A DNA stretch of 64,000 bases from Curtobacterium sp. MCBA15_012 (GCF_001864935.2 NZ_CP126267.1:2666001-2730000), one strand, 5' to 3'. Numbered from the stretch's first letter, positions 24,633-34,200 are shown. A program made the numbers and translations. The notes: a model not told the origin generated them from the sequence alone.

Positions 24633-27442
24633 CGGTCGACGGGCACACGCTCGACGTGGCCCCGCAGCCCGGGCAGGTCCTCCGCACGCTCCTGCGCGAA
24701 CACGGTGTCACCGCGGTGAAGAAGGGCTGCGACGCGGGTGACTGCGGCGCCTGCACGGTGCTCCTCGACGGCGTCCCCGTGCACGCCTGCATCACCCCCG
24801 CGCACCGGCTCGCGGACGCCACGGTGACGACGGCGGCGGGCCTCGGCACGGCGGAGCACCCGCACCCCGTGCAGCGCGCCTTCGCCGAGGCCCCCGGGTT
24901 CCAGTGCGGCTTCTGCACGGCCGGGTACGTCGTCACGGCCGCGGCGCTCGACGACGACCAGCTCGCCGACCGGCACCGGGCGCTCAAGGGCAACATCTGC
25001 CGCTGCACGGGGTACCGCGCGATCGAGGACGCCCTCGACGGGGTCCGGAACACCGCGTGCGCCAGCGCCGGGGACGCCGTCGGGACGTCGGTCGCGGCCC
25101 CCGCGGCGTGGCGCATCGTGACGGGTGCCGAGGAGTACACGCTCGACGTCCGACGCACCGAGGCGCTCCTGCACCTCGCGGTCCTCGGCAGCCCGCACCC
25201 GCACGCCCGCATCACCGCGATCGACACGAGCGCCGCCGAGGCCCTGCCCGGCGTGCACGCCGTGCTCACCCACCGGGACGACCCGGGCGTGCTGTTCTCC
25301 ACCGGGCGGCACGAGTCCCGGCTCGACGACCCCGACGACACCCGGGTGTTCGACACGGTGCTGCGGTTCCGCGGGCAGCGGGTCGCGGCCGTCGTCGCCG
25401 AGAGCGTCCGGACCGCCGAGCAGGCGTGCGCCCTGCTGCGCGTCGCGTACGAGGTCCTGCCGAGCGTGCACGACGTCGATGCCGCCCGGCGCCCCGGGGC
25501 ACCGCTGCTGCACGCCGACAAGACCACCGCCGAGCACCGCATCGCCGAGCCGGACCGGAACGTCGTGGCCGCCCTGCACGGCGGGACCGGGGACCTCGAG
25601 GCCGCCCTCGCCGCGTCCGCGGCGACGGTCGACGGCACGTGGTCGACGGGTCGCGTCTCGCACGCCGCGCTCGAGACACACGCGACCCGCGGGTCGCTGG
25701 ACCGGGACGGGAGGCTCGTGCTGCGGACCGCCACGCAGGTCCCGTTCCTGGTGCGGGACGAGATCGCGCACGTCTTCGGTCTCGACCCGGCACGGGTGCG
25801 CGTGGTCGCGAAGCGGGTGGGCGGCGGGTTCGGCGGCAAGCAGGAGATGCTCACCGAGGACCTCGTCACGCTCGCGGTGCTCCGCACCGGCCGCACCGTG
25901 CAGTACGAGTTCAGCCGCCGGGACGAGTTCACGATCGCACCGACCCGGCACCCGATGCGCGTGCGCGTCCGGCTCGGCGCGGACCGCTCCGGCCGCCTGA
26001 CCGCGATGCACGTGGACCAGGTGATGGACACCGGCGCGTACGGCAACCACGGCGTCGGCGTCATGTTCCACTCGGTGAGCGAGTCCGTCGCCGTGTACCG
26101 CTGCCCGGTGAAGCGGGTCGACGCGGAGTCGGTCTACACGAACAACCTGCCGTCGGGGGCGTTCCGCGGGTACGGCCTCGGCCAGGTGGTGTTCGCGATC
26201 GAGTCGGCGATGGACGAGCTGGCCCGCGAGCTCGACCTCGACCCGTTCGAGCTCCGGCGGCGCAACGTGGTCGTGCCCGGCGACCCGCTCGTCGTCACCG
26301 ACCCGGACGAGGAGGACGACCTGCGGTGGGAGGGCAGCTACGGCCTCGACCAGTGCCTCGACCTGGTCGAGGACGCCCTCCGCGCACCCCTGCCCGAGGT
26401 CCCCGCGATGGACGGGCCGCCGCTCGACCGCGCGGCAGCGGACGGCACGGCACCGGCCGGCACCGGCGACTGGGCGTTCGGCACCGGGGTCGCCCTCGCC
26501 GCGATCGCCACGATGCCGCCGCGGGGCCACCACGCACACGCCTCGGTCGAGGCGACCGCGGACGGCCGCTACCGGATCGGTGTCGGCACGGCCGAGTTCG
26601 GCAACGGCACGACGACCGTGCACACGCAGCTCGTCGCCACCGCCCTCGGCACCACCCCGGACCGGGTCGACGTGCACCAGTCCGACACCGACGCCGCCCG
26701 GTACGACACCGGTGCGTTCGGGTCGGCCGGCGTCGTCGTCGCGGGCAAGGCGCTGTACGCGGCCGCGCTGGACCTGCACGAGCAGATGACGGCACGCGCG
26801 CTGACGATCGTGGCAGCCCGGACGTCCCGCGCCGCGGTCGGCCCGCTCGGCCCGGCGGTCGCCGTGCTCCCGGACGGCGTGCGGGTGGGCGACCAGGTGG
26901 TCGGGCACGCCGAGCTCCTGGCCGAGGGGCCCCTCGTCGCGCACGGCAGCCACGACGGCACCCCGCGGTCCCTGGCCTTCACGGTGCACGGCGCCCGGGT
27001 CGCGGTGCACCGCCCCACCGGCGAGGTCCGCGTCCTGCACAGTGCGCAGGCGGTCGACGCCGGGACGGTCCTCAACCCGGAACAGCTCCGCGGGCAGGTC
27101 GAGGGCGGCGCGGCGCAGGCGATCGGCTCGACCCTGTACGAGGAGGTCGTGCTCGACGACGAGGGCCGGGTCACGACCGACGCGTTCCGGTCGTACCGCG
27201 TCCCGAAGATCTCCGACGTGCCCCGCACCGAGGTGCTCTTCGCGGCGACGCACGACCCGCTCGGGCCGCTCGGCGCGAAGTCGATGAGCGAGGCCCCCTA
27301 CAACCCGGTCGCCCCGGCGGTCGCGAACGCCGTCCGTGACGCCCTCGGCGTCCGGCCGTACCGCCTGCCGATGACGCGGGACCGGGTCTGGCGTCTCGTG
27401 CAGCAGGCGTCGCCGGACGCGACCGACGTCGGAGGTGCGTGA
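24623..27442 (+). CDS. Xanthine dehydrogenase, fused [2Fe-2S] and molybdenum subunit
   Basis: 939 aa from GTG 24623 (GAGGGGG site upstream). Residues 1-80 form a plant-type ferredoxin domain with C-x4-C-x2-C-x11-C ([13 protein letters not shown]...HAC). Residues about 80-155 form the second cluster domain (QCGFC ... NICRCTGY). From about 165 onward is the molybdopterin domain: [23 protein letters not shown] and, near the end, GAKSMSEAP with the catalytic Glu. It oxidises hypoxanthine/xanthine to urate. A linker near residues 590-620 is Ala/Gly/Pro-rich. It overlaps xdhC at its stop. Confidence 0.93.
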   Translation: MQLTVDGHTLDVAPQPGQVLRTLLREHGVTAVKKGCDAGDCGACTVLLDGVPVHACITPAHRLADATVTTAAGLGTAEHPHPVQRAFAEAPGFQCGFCTAGYVVTAAALDDDQLADRHRALKGNICRCTGYRAIEDALDGVRNTACASAGDAVGTSVAAPAAWRIVTGAEEYTLDVRRTEALLHLAVLGSPHPHARITAIDTSAAEALPGVHAVLTHRDDPGVLFSTGRHESRLDDPDDTRVFDTVLRFRGQRVAAVVAESVRTAEQACALLRVAYEVLPSVHDVDAARRPGAPLLHADKTTAEHRIAEPDRNVVAALHGGTGDLEAALAASAATVDGTWSTGRVSHAALETHATRGSLDRDGRLVLRTATQVPFLVRDEIAHVFGLDPARVRVVAKRVGGGFGGKQEMLTEDLVTLAVLRTGRTVQYEFSRRDEFTIAPTRHPMRVRVRLGADRSGRLTAMHVDQVMDTGAYGNHGVGVMFHSVSESVAVYRCPVKRVDAESVYTNNLPSGAFRGYGLGQVVFAIESAMDELARELDLDPFELRRRNVVVPGDPLVVTDPDEEDDLRWEGSYGLDQCLDLVEDALRAPLPEVPAMDGPPLDRAAADGTAPAGTGDWAFGTGVALAAIATMPPRGHHAHASVEATADGRYRIGVGTAEFGNGTTTVHTQLVATALGTTPDRVDVHQSDTDAARYDTGAFGSAGVVVAGKALYAAALDLHEQMTARALTIVAARTSRAAVGPLGPAVAVLPDGVRVGDQVVGHAELLAEGPLVAHGSHDGTPRSLAFTVHGARVAVHRPTGEVRVLHSAQAVDAGTVLNPEQLRGQVEGGAAQAIGSTLYEEVVLDDEGRVTTDAFRSYRVPKISDVPRTEVLFAATHDPLGPLGAKSMSEAPYNPVAPAVANAVRDALGVRPYRLPMTRDRVWRLVQQASPDATDVGGA

Positions 27443-28452
27443 TGTTCGAACTGGCACCGCGCCTCCTGGCCGTCCTCGACCACGGCGACCCCGTCGTCGT
27501 CGCGACGGCCGTCGCGATGTCCGGCAGCGCGCCCAGCGGGGTCGGGACGTCGATGGCGGTCCTGCCGGGCGGCGGGGTCGTCGGGACGATCTCCGGCGGG
27601 TGCGTCGAGGGGTCCCTGTTCGTCACGGCCGGGCAGGTGCTCGACGACGGCGTGCCGGTGCTCGAGCGGTTCGGCTTCGACGCCGACCCGGACGCGGAGG
27701 CCCCGGACGCCGCCGGGCCCGACGCGGTCTGGGCGCCGGCGCTCCGCTGCGGCGGCCGGGTCGAGGTCCTGGTCCGCCGCGTGGACCCCGGCGACCCCGT
27801 GGTCGACGCCCTGCGGCGGGCGGCCTCGGGCGAGCCGACGTCGCTCGCGCTCTCCCTCGAACCCGACTCGCTGGGTGCGGTCGTCACCGCGCCGGACGGG
27901 TGCCGGGGCCGGGTCTTCGTCGAGCGGGCCGACGCGCGTCCCCGGTGCGTCGTGGTCGGCGCGGTCGAGACCGCCGTCGCCGTGACGAACGCGGCGGCGG
28001 TGCTCGGCTACGCGGTGACCGTCGTCGACCCACGGTCGGTGTTCCTGACCGACGAGCGCTTCCCGGCGGCGGACGAGCGGATCGTGGGGTGGCCGACGCG
28101 CGTGCTCGCGGGACTGCCGATTGACGGCACGACCGCCGTCGTGGTGCTCTCGCACGACGACCGGTTCGACGCCGCGGTGGTCGACCTGGCGCTCCGCCGC
28201 GGCGCCGGCTACGTCGGGGCGATGGGCTCGCGGGCGACGCACGAGCGGCGGCTCGCGGAGCTGGTCGCGCTCGGGACGCCGGACCTCGAGCGGCTGCGGT
28301 CGCCGATCGGGCTCGACATCGGGGCGGAGACCCCGGCCGAGACGGCGCTCGCGGTCATGGCGGAGGTGGTCGCCGTGCGCCGGGGTGCCCCGGGCGGTGC
28401 GCTCGCGGGCGGGGCGGGGCCGATCCACCGGCACGCGGTCGTCGCGGGCTGA
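27442..28452 (+). CDS. xdhC: XdhC/CoxI-family molybdenum cofactor insertion protein
   Basis: 336 aa, ATG 27442 with GGAGGT 5 nt upstream (GTG at 27439 is too close to the site). XdhC N-terminal domain: VVVATAVAMSGSAPSGVGTSMAVLPGGGVVGTISGGCVEG. The C-terminal Rossmann domain includes PRCVVVGAVETAVAVTNAAAVLGYAVTVVDPR and RGAGYVGAMGSRATHERRLAEL. XdhC binds and sulfurates the cofactor before insertion into XDH. Last gene of the xdh operon. Confidence 0.94.
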   Translation: MFELAPRLLAVLDHGDPVVVATAVAMSGSAPSGVGTSMAVLPGGGVVGTISGGCVEGSLFVTAGQVLDDGVPVLERFGFDADPDAEAPDAAGPDAVWAPALRCGGRVEVLVRRVDPGDPVVDALRRAASGEPTSLALSLEPDSLGAVVTAPDGCRGRVFVERADARPRCVVVGAVETAVAVTNAAAVLGYAVTVVDPRSVFLTDERFPAADERIVGWPTRVLAGLPIDGTTAVVVLSHDDRFDAAVVDLALRRGAGYVGAMGSRATHERRLAELVALGTPDLERLRSPIGLDIGAETPAETALAVMAEVVAVRRGAPGGALAGGAGPIHRHAVVAG

Positions 28453-28482
28453 CGGGGCGGAGCCGGGCGCACCCGGTCGTCC

Positions 28483-28521
28483 CGGGCGTCCCCGGTCGTC
28501 CCGTCCGACCAGGGACGCCCG
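28483..28521. terminator. Hairpin between convergent xdhC and amidohydrolase genes
   Basis: Arms CGGGCGTCCC (28483-28492) and GGGACGCCCG (28512-28521) with a 19-nt loop and no T-tract. It is the only inverted repeat I see in the 136-bp convergent gap. Confidence 0.45.
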
Positions 28522-28588
28522 TTCCCACCTCCCACAGCGCCCGTCCCGGGGAGGAACCCGCGACCGACCCACTCCGCGGGGAGCGCCC

Positions 28589-29881
28589 TCACACGGGCGT
28601 GCGGGCCAGCCGTTCCGACAGCCGCGCCGCGATCTCGCGCTCGTCACCGGTCACGAGCCGGTGGTCGCGGACGACCACCCGCCCACCGACGACGACGTGC
28701 CGCGGGCGCCGCCCCGGGGACGCCCAGAGCAGCCCCGCGACCGGGTCGGCGACCCCCGCGTCCGCCACCCCGGAGACGTCCCACACGCACAGGTCCCCCG
28801 CCGTCCCGTCGCCGAGGTGCCCGAGCTCCGGCCGCCCGAGCCCCGCCGCGGACCCCTCGGTGGTCATGCCGAGCACCTGCCGCGCGGGGAGCTGCGGCCC
28901 GACGAGCGCCGACACCTGCATCGCCAGCCGTGCGTCCGCGAGCAGGTGCCCCGCGTCGTTGCTGCCGCCGCCGCTCGTCCCGAGGCCGACCGGGACCCCG
29001 GCCGCCGCGAGCGCCGCGACCGGGGCGATCCCCCACCCCATGGGCACGTCGCACCCCGGTGCGTGCGTCGCGGACACCCCGGCCGCGGCCAGCCGTGCGA
29101 CCTCGTCGGCGGTCACGTCGCACAGGTGCGCGATCGTGACGTCGGGGGCGAGCCACCCCCACTCCTCGAGCAGGTCGATCGGCCGCCGCCCGTACCGCTC
29201 GAGCGCGATCGCGGTGTCGACCTGCTCGTTCGCCTGGGTCCGCCGTCGGAGTCCGTGCCGGGCGGCGACCTCGCCGAGCGCCCGGAAGGTCGCCTCACCG
29301 TCGGAGTGCACACCGGCCGGGCCCACGGCCACCTGCAGGCCCCCGTCCGGGTCGACCCCGCCGACCGCCTGCTCGTGCAGCAACCGCGCGGCGATCGCGT
29401 CCGCCGACGCAGCAGGACGCTCCGGGTCGTCGCGCGCCGAGCCCCGCACGAACACGAGACGCCCGCCGAGTCCGCGGACGGCGTCGACCGTCGCCGCGGC
29501 GAGCGCCACGGTGTCGTCGGTGGTCGCGTCCGCGGGCCAGTTCAGGTGGTGGTCGGCGATCGTCGTGACGCCGGACAGGAGGCCCTCCGCGGCCCCGGCG
29601 GACGCGGCCAGTCCGTACAGCTCGGGATCGTGCCCCACCCGGCCGTACGCGCCGGCCATCGTCGGGAGCCACTCCGCCATCGGCACGGCACGCGTCCCGG
29701 GCAGGGTGCGGAAGGCGGTCTGCAGCAGGTGGTGGTGGGCGTTCACGAGGCCGGCGGTGACGACGCAGCCCGAGGCGTCGAGGGTCGTCGCGAGGTCGCT
29801 GCCGTCGTCGAGGACCACGTCGCCCTCCCGTTCGGTGCGGGGGTCGACGAGGACGCGGCGGGCACCGGTGACGGTCAGCAT
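28589..29881 (-). CDS. Amidohydrolase, 8-oxoguanine-deaminase-like, with altered metal site
   Basis: 430 aa. Overall similar to the 8-oxoguanine/guanine/S-adenosylhomocysteine deaminase branch: VTAGLVNAHHHLLQTAFRTLPG (first metal His pair), GLLSGVTTIADHH, LLEEWGWLAPDVTIAHLCDV (His kept). Where the family has HTHLAE this protein has RRTQANE, and where it has VDGSASND it has TSGGGSND, so the strand-5 His and the strand-8 catalytic Asp both appear to be replaced. The other amidohydrolase at 32774 keeps both. It may be a divergent enzyme with a rebuilt active site or a non-hydrolytic homologue. It is monocistronic, leaderless, with a GAAACA element shared with the xdh promoter. Confidence 0.8.
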   Translation of the reverse strand: MLTVTGARRVLVDPRTEREGDVVLDDGSDLATTLDASGCVVTAGLVNAHHHLLQTAFRTLPGTRAVPMAEWLPTMAGAYGRVGHDPELYGLAASAGAAEGLLSGVTTIADHHLNWPADATTDDTVALAAATVDAVRGLGGRLVFVRGSARDDPERPAASADAIAARLLHEQAVGGVDPDGGLQVAVGPAGVHSDGEATFRALGEVAARHGLRRRTQANEQVDTAIALERYGRRPIDLLEEWGWLAPDVTIAHLCDVTADEVARLAAAGVSATHAPGCDVPMGWGIAPVAALAAAGVPVGLGTSGGGSNDAGHLLADARLAMQVSALVGPQLPARQVLGMTTEGSAAGLGRPELGHLGDGTAGDLCVWDVSGVADAGVADPVAGLLWASPGRRPRHVVVGGRVVVRDHRLVTGDEREIAARLSERLARTPV

Positions 29882-29887
29882 GCGTCG

Positions 29888-29922
29888 GTTCTAGCAGCCG
29901 ACTGTTTCCGCGGCGTGACGGA
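29888..29922 (-). promoter_or_regulatory. GAAACA-N9-TAGAAC element upstream of amidohydrolase
   Basis: On the minus strand: CCGTCACGCCGC then G, GAAACA (29908-29903), 9 nt, TAGAAC (29893-29888), 6 nt, ATG 29881. The left 20 bases match the xdh promoter element at 18 of 20 positions. The spacing from TAGAAC to ATG is that of a leaderless gene. Confidence 0.55.
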
Positions 29923-29974
29923 GGAACCGGCCGTGCCGGAGGAACCGGCCGTGCCGGAGGAACCGGCCGTGCCG
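29921..29974. repeat. Perfect 18-bp tandem repeat, three copies
   Basis: GAGGAACCGGCCGTGCCG three times without a mismatch, in the 218-bp divergent gap between the amidohydrolase and the WXG/DUF1023 gene. It would encode six-residue repeats in any frame but no gene covers it. Confidence 0.85.
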
Positions 29975-30099
29975 GTCTCGGGTGCGGGAGCACCCGGCGG
30001 ATCGCACTCCGCGCTCCATCGGTGGTCCTGGATGTGGAATACCGGCCGATCGGCTCGCCCGTGTGTACGCTCGGCCTGGGGAACGATCCGGGGGGGGAC

Positions 30100-31959
30100 A
30101 TGAGCGACATCGAGTTCGACGACGGCGCCGCGAAGCGGTTGATCGCAGCGGCCGACGCCGGCGACGATCGCCTCCGCGGTCAGGGCGGGACGAGGGCAGC
30201 CGCGGCGGAGGACGCGCTCTGGAACTTCGAGGGCGCCTACTCCCAGCGCTTCCTCGAAGCCGTGCAGGTCGAGGCGGCGGACCGCGCCCGCCTCGCACGA
30301 CAGCTCGCGTCGTTGTCCGACCAGGTCAGCGCCGTCGCGGCCGCGGCCTTCCGCGAGCGCGAACGTCTGGCGGACCTCGCGTCGTGGAACCAGCGTGAGC
30401 AGCACCGTCAGGACGCTGCGGCCGCCGATCCGCTCCGCGCGCTCGGCATCCCGCCGAGCACGTTCCCGGACCCGCGCCCGTCGACGACACCGGTGGTGCC
30501 GCCGGAGGTCTCGGTCTCCTTCACGGCGCGTCAGCGCGAGCGCACCGGGACGGGGACGAGCGGCGGACGCAGCTCGGCCGTCCCGGAGAACCTCCGACGG
30601 TTCGCACAGACCACCAGGGCCTCCGACCGAGCGGCGTCGACCGCCGTCGGCGACGTCCGTCGAGCGTGGCACGCCTTCGTCGGGTCGTGCGGCTGGGCCC
30701 GGATCGGCAGCACGACACTCCTGTCCGGTGCGGAGGCGTACCTGCGCGAGAACGACGGGGACGCCGCGTGGACGGAGCGCGTGGCCGCGGCCTTCGAGCG
30801 CGCAGGGAGCGCCGGCTCGCTGTCGAACGCCACGCTCGACGTCGCCGTGTCGGACGACGTCCCGGCTGCCGTGCAGCGCCTCACGGCCGACGGGCTGACC
30901 CCGACCGAGGTGAACGCACTCTGGAACGCCTTCGGCTTCTCCCCGGAGCGCCGCTCCGACCTGGAGTCGGTGCCGGTCACCGCCCTCGCCGCACTCGGGA
31001 ACCTCGAGGGCGTGCCGTACTGGGCCCGGGACACCGCCAACCGCGTCGTGCTGCGCGAGCGCCTGGCGGCGGCCCGCACCGGCGACGATCCGGTCGAACT
31101 GGCCGCACTGCAGAACATCGACAAGGCACTCCGCGGGGCGGTGGACGACTGGCCGCGGTCACTCACGACGCTGTCCGCCGACGTGCCCCCGCTCGCGGCG
31201 GTCTCGATCGGTGACCTCGACACCGCTGCGAACGTCACGTGGACGGTACCCGGGATGGGGACGACCTCGGCGGACACGGTCGGTTGGGCGAACGCCTCCC
31301 AGAACCTCGCCGAGCAGCAGGCCCGGACCACGGGTCGGACCGACAACGCCGTGCTCGCGTGGATCGGGTACGCACCACCGCCGGTCCCGGACGCCGAGAA
31401 CCGTGACCTCGGGGTGCTCGGCAACCGCTCGGCCACCGAGGGCGCACCGCACCTCGTCGACAGCATCCACGGTCTCGACGCGGTCCGGGCGGGGGACGTG
31501 CCGCACACCAACGTCGTCGCCCACTCGTACGGGTCGACGACCGCCGCGATCGCCCTCGACCGCGAGGACGTGCACGTGGACACCCTGACGACGATCGGCT
31601 CCGCCGGCATCCCGGGGAGCGTGCGTGACGCCGCCGACCTGAGCGCCGACCACGTGTACGCCGGCCAGGCGCGCAAGGCGTACCCGTGGGACGACGACGG
31701 CCCGCGGGGCGACCAGTGGGCCTGGCTCGGTCGGGAAGGCAGCCGCCGGAAGGACCCGACCGACGCGGACTTCGGCGCCACCGTGTTCGAGGTCGACGAC
31801 GGCGGATCGGGCAACCCGGTGCTCGACCACGGCGTCCACACGAAGGACGACCGGGGGTACCTGGACAAGGGCACCGAGTCGCTCAAGAACGTCGCACGGA
31901 CCTCCACCGGACAGGGAGACCGTGTGAGCCGACCCACGGAAGAAGAGGAAGCCTGGTGA
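30100..31959 (+). CDS. WXG/ESX-like N-terminal domain plus DUF1023 alpha/beta hydrolase
   Basis: 619 aa from ATG 30100 preceded by a G7 run. Residues 1-110 are helical and Ala/Arg-rich with WNFEGAYSQRFLEAVQ, like the helical-hairpin modules of type VII-secreted proteins. Residues about 170-340 are of unknown fold. Residues about 370-600 are the alpha/beta-hydrolase of the DUF1023 family: VTWTVPGMGTTSA, the nucleophile elbow VVAHSYGSTTAAIAL, and a late catalytic His in VLDHGVHTKDDRGYLDKG. No signal peptide or membrane segment. Substrate unknown; an ester or amide at the cell surface is plausible. A lipoprotein gene follows 7 bp later. Confidence 0.8.
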   Translation: MSDIEFDDGAAKRLIAAADAGDDRLRGQGGTRAAAAEDALWNFEGAYSQRFLEAVQVEAADRARLARQLASLSDQVSAVAAAAFRERERLADLASWNQREQHRQDAAAADPLRALGIPPSTFPDPRPSTTPVVPPEVSVSFTARQRERTGTGTSGGRSSAVPENLRRFAQTTRASDRAASTAVGDVRRAWHAFVGSCGWARIGSTTLLSGAEAYLRENDGDAAWTERVAAAFERAGSAGSLSNATLDVAVSDDVPAAVQRLTADGLTPTEVNALWNAFGFSPERRSDLESVPVTALAALGNLEGVPYWARDTANRVVLRERLAAARTGDDPVELAALQNIDKALRGAVDDWPRSLTTLSADVPPLAAVSIGDLDTAANVTWTVPGMGTTSADTVGWANASQNLAEQQARTTGRTDNAVLAWIGYAPPPVPDAENRDLGVLGNRSATEGAPHLVDSIHGLDAVRAGDVPHTNVVAHSYGSTTAAIALDREDVHVDTLTTIGSAGIPGSVRDAADLSADHVYAGQARKAYPWDDDGPRGDQWAWLGREGSRRKDPTDADFGATVFEVDDGGSGNPVLDHGVHTKDDRGYLDKGTESLKNVARTSTGQGDRVSRPTEEEEAW

Positions 31960-31966
31960 GTCGATC

Positions 31967-32542
31967 ATGATCCGACCGGTCCCCGTGCGGAATGCCGCCC
32001 GACTGAGTGTCCGACCGCACCACCTCGCCAGGGCGGTGGTCACGGTCCTGACGATGGCCCTGTTGACCGGATGCGCAGGAGGAGAACCCATGGAGCCCGA
32101 CCAGACCCAGCAGCCCACCGTCTCGCCGGACGAGGCGAAGCGATCCGTCGTCGACGTCGTCGACCGGACCGCGAGCCTCGTCGACGGCGACTGGGAGGTC
32201 CTCAGCGGGCCGAGGCTCGGGCTCTGCCCGGGATCGGACGGCTCCGGCGACGCCGACGACCCGGGCGGCGTCACGTGGGTGTACGTGAAGCAACGGCCGG
32301 GGTCCGACGACCCGAAGGAGGACCTCCGCAAGGTCGAGTCCCTCTGGCAGAGCATGGGGATCACGACGAAGCGGTACCGCAGCGGTGGCGACGACCCTGA
32401 CCTCGGGCTGACCGGGCGCGGCGGTCCGGTCAGCAGCATCGACTTCCTCGCGTCCTCCGCGGGCGGCTACAGCATCGACGGCGAGTCGCAGTGCGCCGAC
32501 GGCGACTACGGCGACCTGGCCACGGGGAGCCCGACCCCCTGA
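31967..32542 (+). CDS. Lipoprotein of unknown function, partner of the DUF1023 protein
   Basis: 191 aa. A long N-terminus (MIRPVPVRNAARLSVRPHHL) leads to AVVTVLTMALLTGC, so C36 is the probable lipidated residue. The mature part has a Thr/Gln/Pro linker, then an alpha/beta domain (VVDVVDRTASLVDGDWEVLSGPRLGLCPG ... TWVYVKQRPGSDDPKEDLRKVESLWQSMGI). Two further cysteines (GLCPG, SQCADG) may pair. Co-transcribed with the upstream hydrolase; could be an immunity-like or accessory lipoprotein, which is inference only. Confidence 0.75.
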   Translation: MIRPVPVRNAARLSVRPHHLARAVVTVLTMALLTGCAGGEPMEPDQTQQPTVSPDEAKRSVVDVVDRTASLVDGDWEVLSGPRLGLCPGSDGSGDADDPGGVTWVYVKQRPGSDDPKEDLRKVESLWQSMGITTKRYRSGGDDPDLGLTGRGGPVSSIDFLASSAGGYSIDGESQCADGDYGDLATGSPTP

Positions 32543-32544
32543 CC

Positions 32545-32692
32545 GGCACCGCCGGGCGCGCGGGCAGGGACGCCGGCGCACGGCACCGCCGGGCGCGCGA
32601 GCGGAGACGCCGGCGCACGGCACCGCCGGGCGCGCGAGCGGAGACGCCGGCGCCCGGCACCGCCCGGCACCGCCCGGCGCAGGGACGGCTCC
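32545..32692. repeat. 37-bp tandem repeat, three copies plus partial
   Basis: Units start at 32545, 32582, 32619 and (partial) 32656 with GGCACCGCC(G/C)GG, an exact 37-bp period; the second and third copies are nearly identical. The repeat follows the lipoprotein stop directly and fills the gap before the next promoter. The internal CGCCGGCG palindromes could fold and act as a terminator. Confidence 0.85.
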
Positions 32693-32734
32693 GCCGTTCC
32701 GACCACCCCACCGACACCCTCCGGGAAACCCCGT

Positions 32735-32767
32735 GGTGACGCCCGCGAAACACGCGGACCCTACGGT
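32735..32767 (+). promoter_or_regulatory. GAAACA-N9-TACGGT element, leaderless promoter of amidohydrolase
   Basis: GGTGACGCC, then GAAACA (32747-32752), 9 nt, TACGGT (32762-32767), 6 nt, ATG 32774. A second GAAAC lies 22 bp upstream (32725). The hexamer is identical to that of the xdh copy. Confidence 0.55.
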
Positions 32768-32773
32768 CCAGGC

Positions 32774-34171
32774 ATGACGACGACCCTGATCCGTGCCGGC
32801 TGGGTGCTCACCGCAGCGCCCGACGACTCCCCCACCCCCGCTGCGATCCGCGACGGCGCCGTCCTGCTCGACGGGGACCGCATCGCCGCCGTGGGCACCT
32901 TCGCCGAGCTGTCCGCCGCCCACCCCGACGCACCGGTCCGCGGGGGCGCGTACGACGTCGTCACCCCGGGCTTTGTCAACACGCACGGGCACTTCAGCGA
33001 GGGCCTCGTCACGGGCATCGGCTCGCAGTACACGCTGTGGGAGTGGTTGACGGCGCTGATCAGCCGCGTCAACCCGGTGATGACCCGCGAGAAGGCGTAC
33101 GCCGGCACGGTGCTGCAGGGCATCCAGCTGCTCCGGAGCGGTGTCACGACGGCGAACGACATGTTCTGCGCGGACCCGGTGCCCGACGAGCCCGCGACCC
33201 CCGGTGTCGTGCAGGCGCTCGAGGACCTCGGCCTGCGCGGCGTCGTGTCGTTCGGTTCCGGGGACGTCGACCGGGACTTCGGCGCGACCCCGATCCTCGA
33301 GGAGTTCGAGGCGCTGCGCGAGGCGGCGGACGCCAGCCGCTACAGCACCTTCCGGGTCGGGGTGTCGTCGATCGGCCGCTACACCGACGACACCTGGCAG
33401 GAGCACGTCGACTACGCGGTCGCGGGCGGCCACGGCGTGCACGTGCACTTCCACGAGGTGCGCGAGGAGGTCACGGCGGCCCGGCAGCGCACCGGCCGGA
33501 CGGCGATCGGGCACGCCGAGGCGACGGGCATGTTCCAGGTGCCCGTGATCGCGGCGCACAGCGTCTGGGTGGACCGCGAGGACCGGGAGCGCTACGCCAC
33601 GAACGGCGTCGGTGTCGCCCACAACCCGGTCGCGAACGGCATCCTGGCGAGCGGCATCGCTCCGGTCGCGGAGCTCCGTGCCCTCGGCGTCCCGGTCGGC
33701 ATCGGGGTCGACGGCCCGGCCTCGAACGACTCGCAGGACTTCCTGCAGGCGATGAAGACCGCCGCGCTGCTCGCTCGGGTCCGGGACCTGCAGGCGACGG
33801 CGATGAGCGCCCGCGAGGCGTTCGAGATGGGCACCATCGGCGGCGCCCGTGCGCTCCGCATGGACACCGAGATCGGGTCGCTCGAGCCCGGCAAGCGCGC
33901 GGACGTCGTCGTCTTCGACGGCGACTCCCCGGCCCTGGCGAACGTGCACGACCCCTACCAGGCGGTCGTCTTCGTCGCCGGCAGCCGCGAGGTCCGCGAC
34001 GTCTGGGTCGACGGCGAGCTGAGCCTGGCCGACCACGACGTCACGAAGGTCGACGTGCGCGAGGCCGTGGCGCGTGCCCGACCGCTCGCCCGGCAGCTGG
34101 TCGCCGAGGCGGGGCTCGAGCGCCTGTCGGCGCTCACCGGCGGCCCGCTCGACGACACCGAGCGTCCGTAG
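32774..34171 (+). CDS. Amidohydrolase-superfamily deaminase/hydrolase
   Basis: 465 aa. All metal ligands are visible: FVNTHGHFSEG (His pair), VHVHFHEVREE (strand-5 His), IAAHSVWVDRED (His) and GIGVDGPASNDSQDF (Asp). The C-terminal AFEMGTIGGARALRMDTEIGSLEPGKRADVVVFD closes the composite domain. It belongs to the ATZ/TRZ/8-oxoguanine/guanine deaminase group acting on aminated or halogenated N-heterocycles. It probably deaminates a purine- or triazine-like ring. Monocistronic, leaderless, ends at hairpin copy 4. Confidence 0.88.
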   Translation: MTTTLIRAGWVLTAAPDDSPTPAAIRDGAVLLDGDRIAAVGTFAELSAAHPDAPVRGGAYDVVTPGFVNTHGHFSEGLVTGIGSQYTLWEWLTALISRVNPVMTREKAYAGTVLQGIQLLRSGVTTANDMFCADPVPDEPATPGVVQALEDLGLRGVVSFGSGDVDRDFGATPILEEFEALREAADASRYSTFRVGVSSIGRYTDDTWQEHVDYAVAGGHGVHVHFHEVREEVTAARQRTGRTAIGHAEATGMFQVPVIAAHSVWVDREDRERYATNGVGVAHNPVANGILASGIAPVAELRALGVPVGIGVDGPASNDSQDFLQAMKTAALLARVRDLQATAMSAREAFEMGTIGGARALRMDTEIGSLEPGKRADVVVFDGDSPALANVHDPYQAVVFVAGSREVRDVWVDGELSLADHDVTKVDVREAVARARPLARQLVAEAGLERLSALTGGPLDDTERP

Positions 34172-34200
34172 CGGCGGCGACCGCCCGACGGTCGCACCAC

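Noticed and set aside
23510..27457. 1315-codon minus-strand open frame over xdh
   Set aside because: The plus strand encodes a complete xanthine dehydrogenase with all motifs; the antisense product is compositional and has no recognisable domain.
32545..32740. Arg-rich ORFs across the 37-bp repeat
   Set aside because: They arise only from translating the repeat and have no ribosome site or conserved feature.
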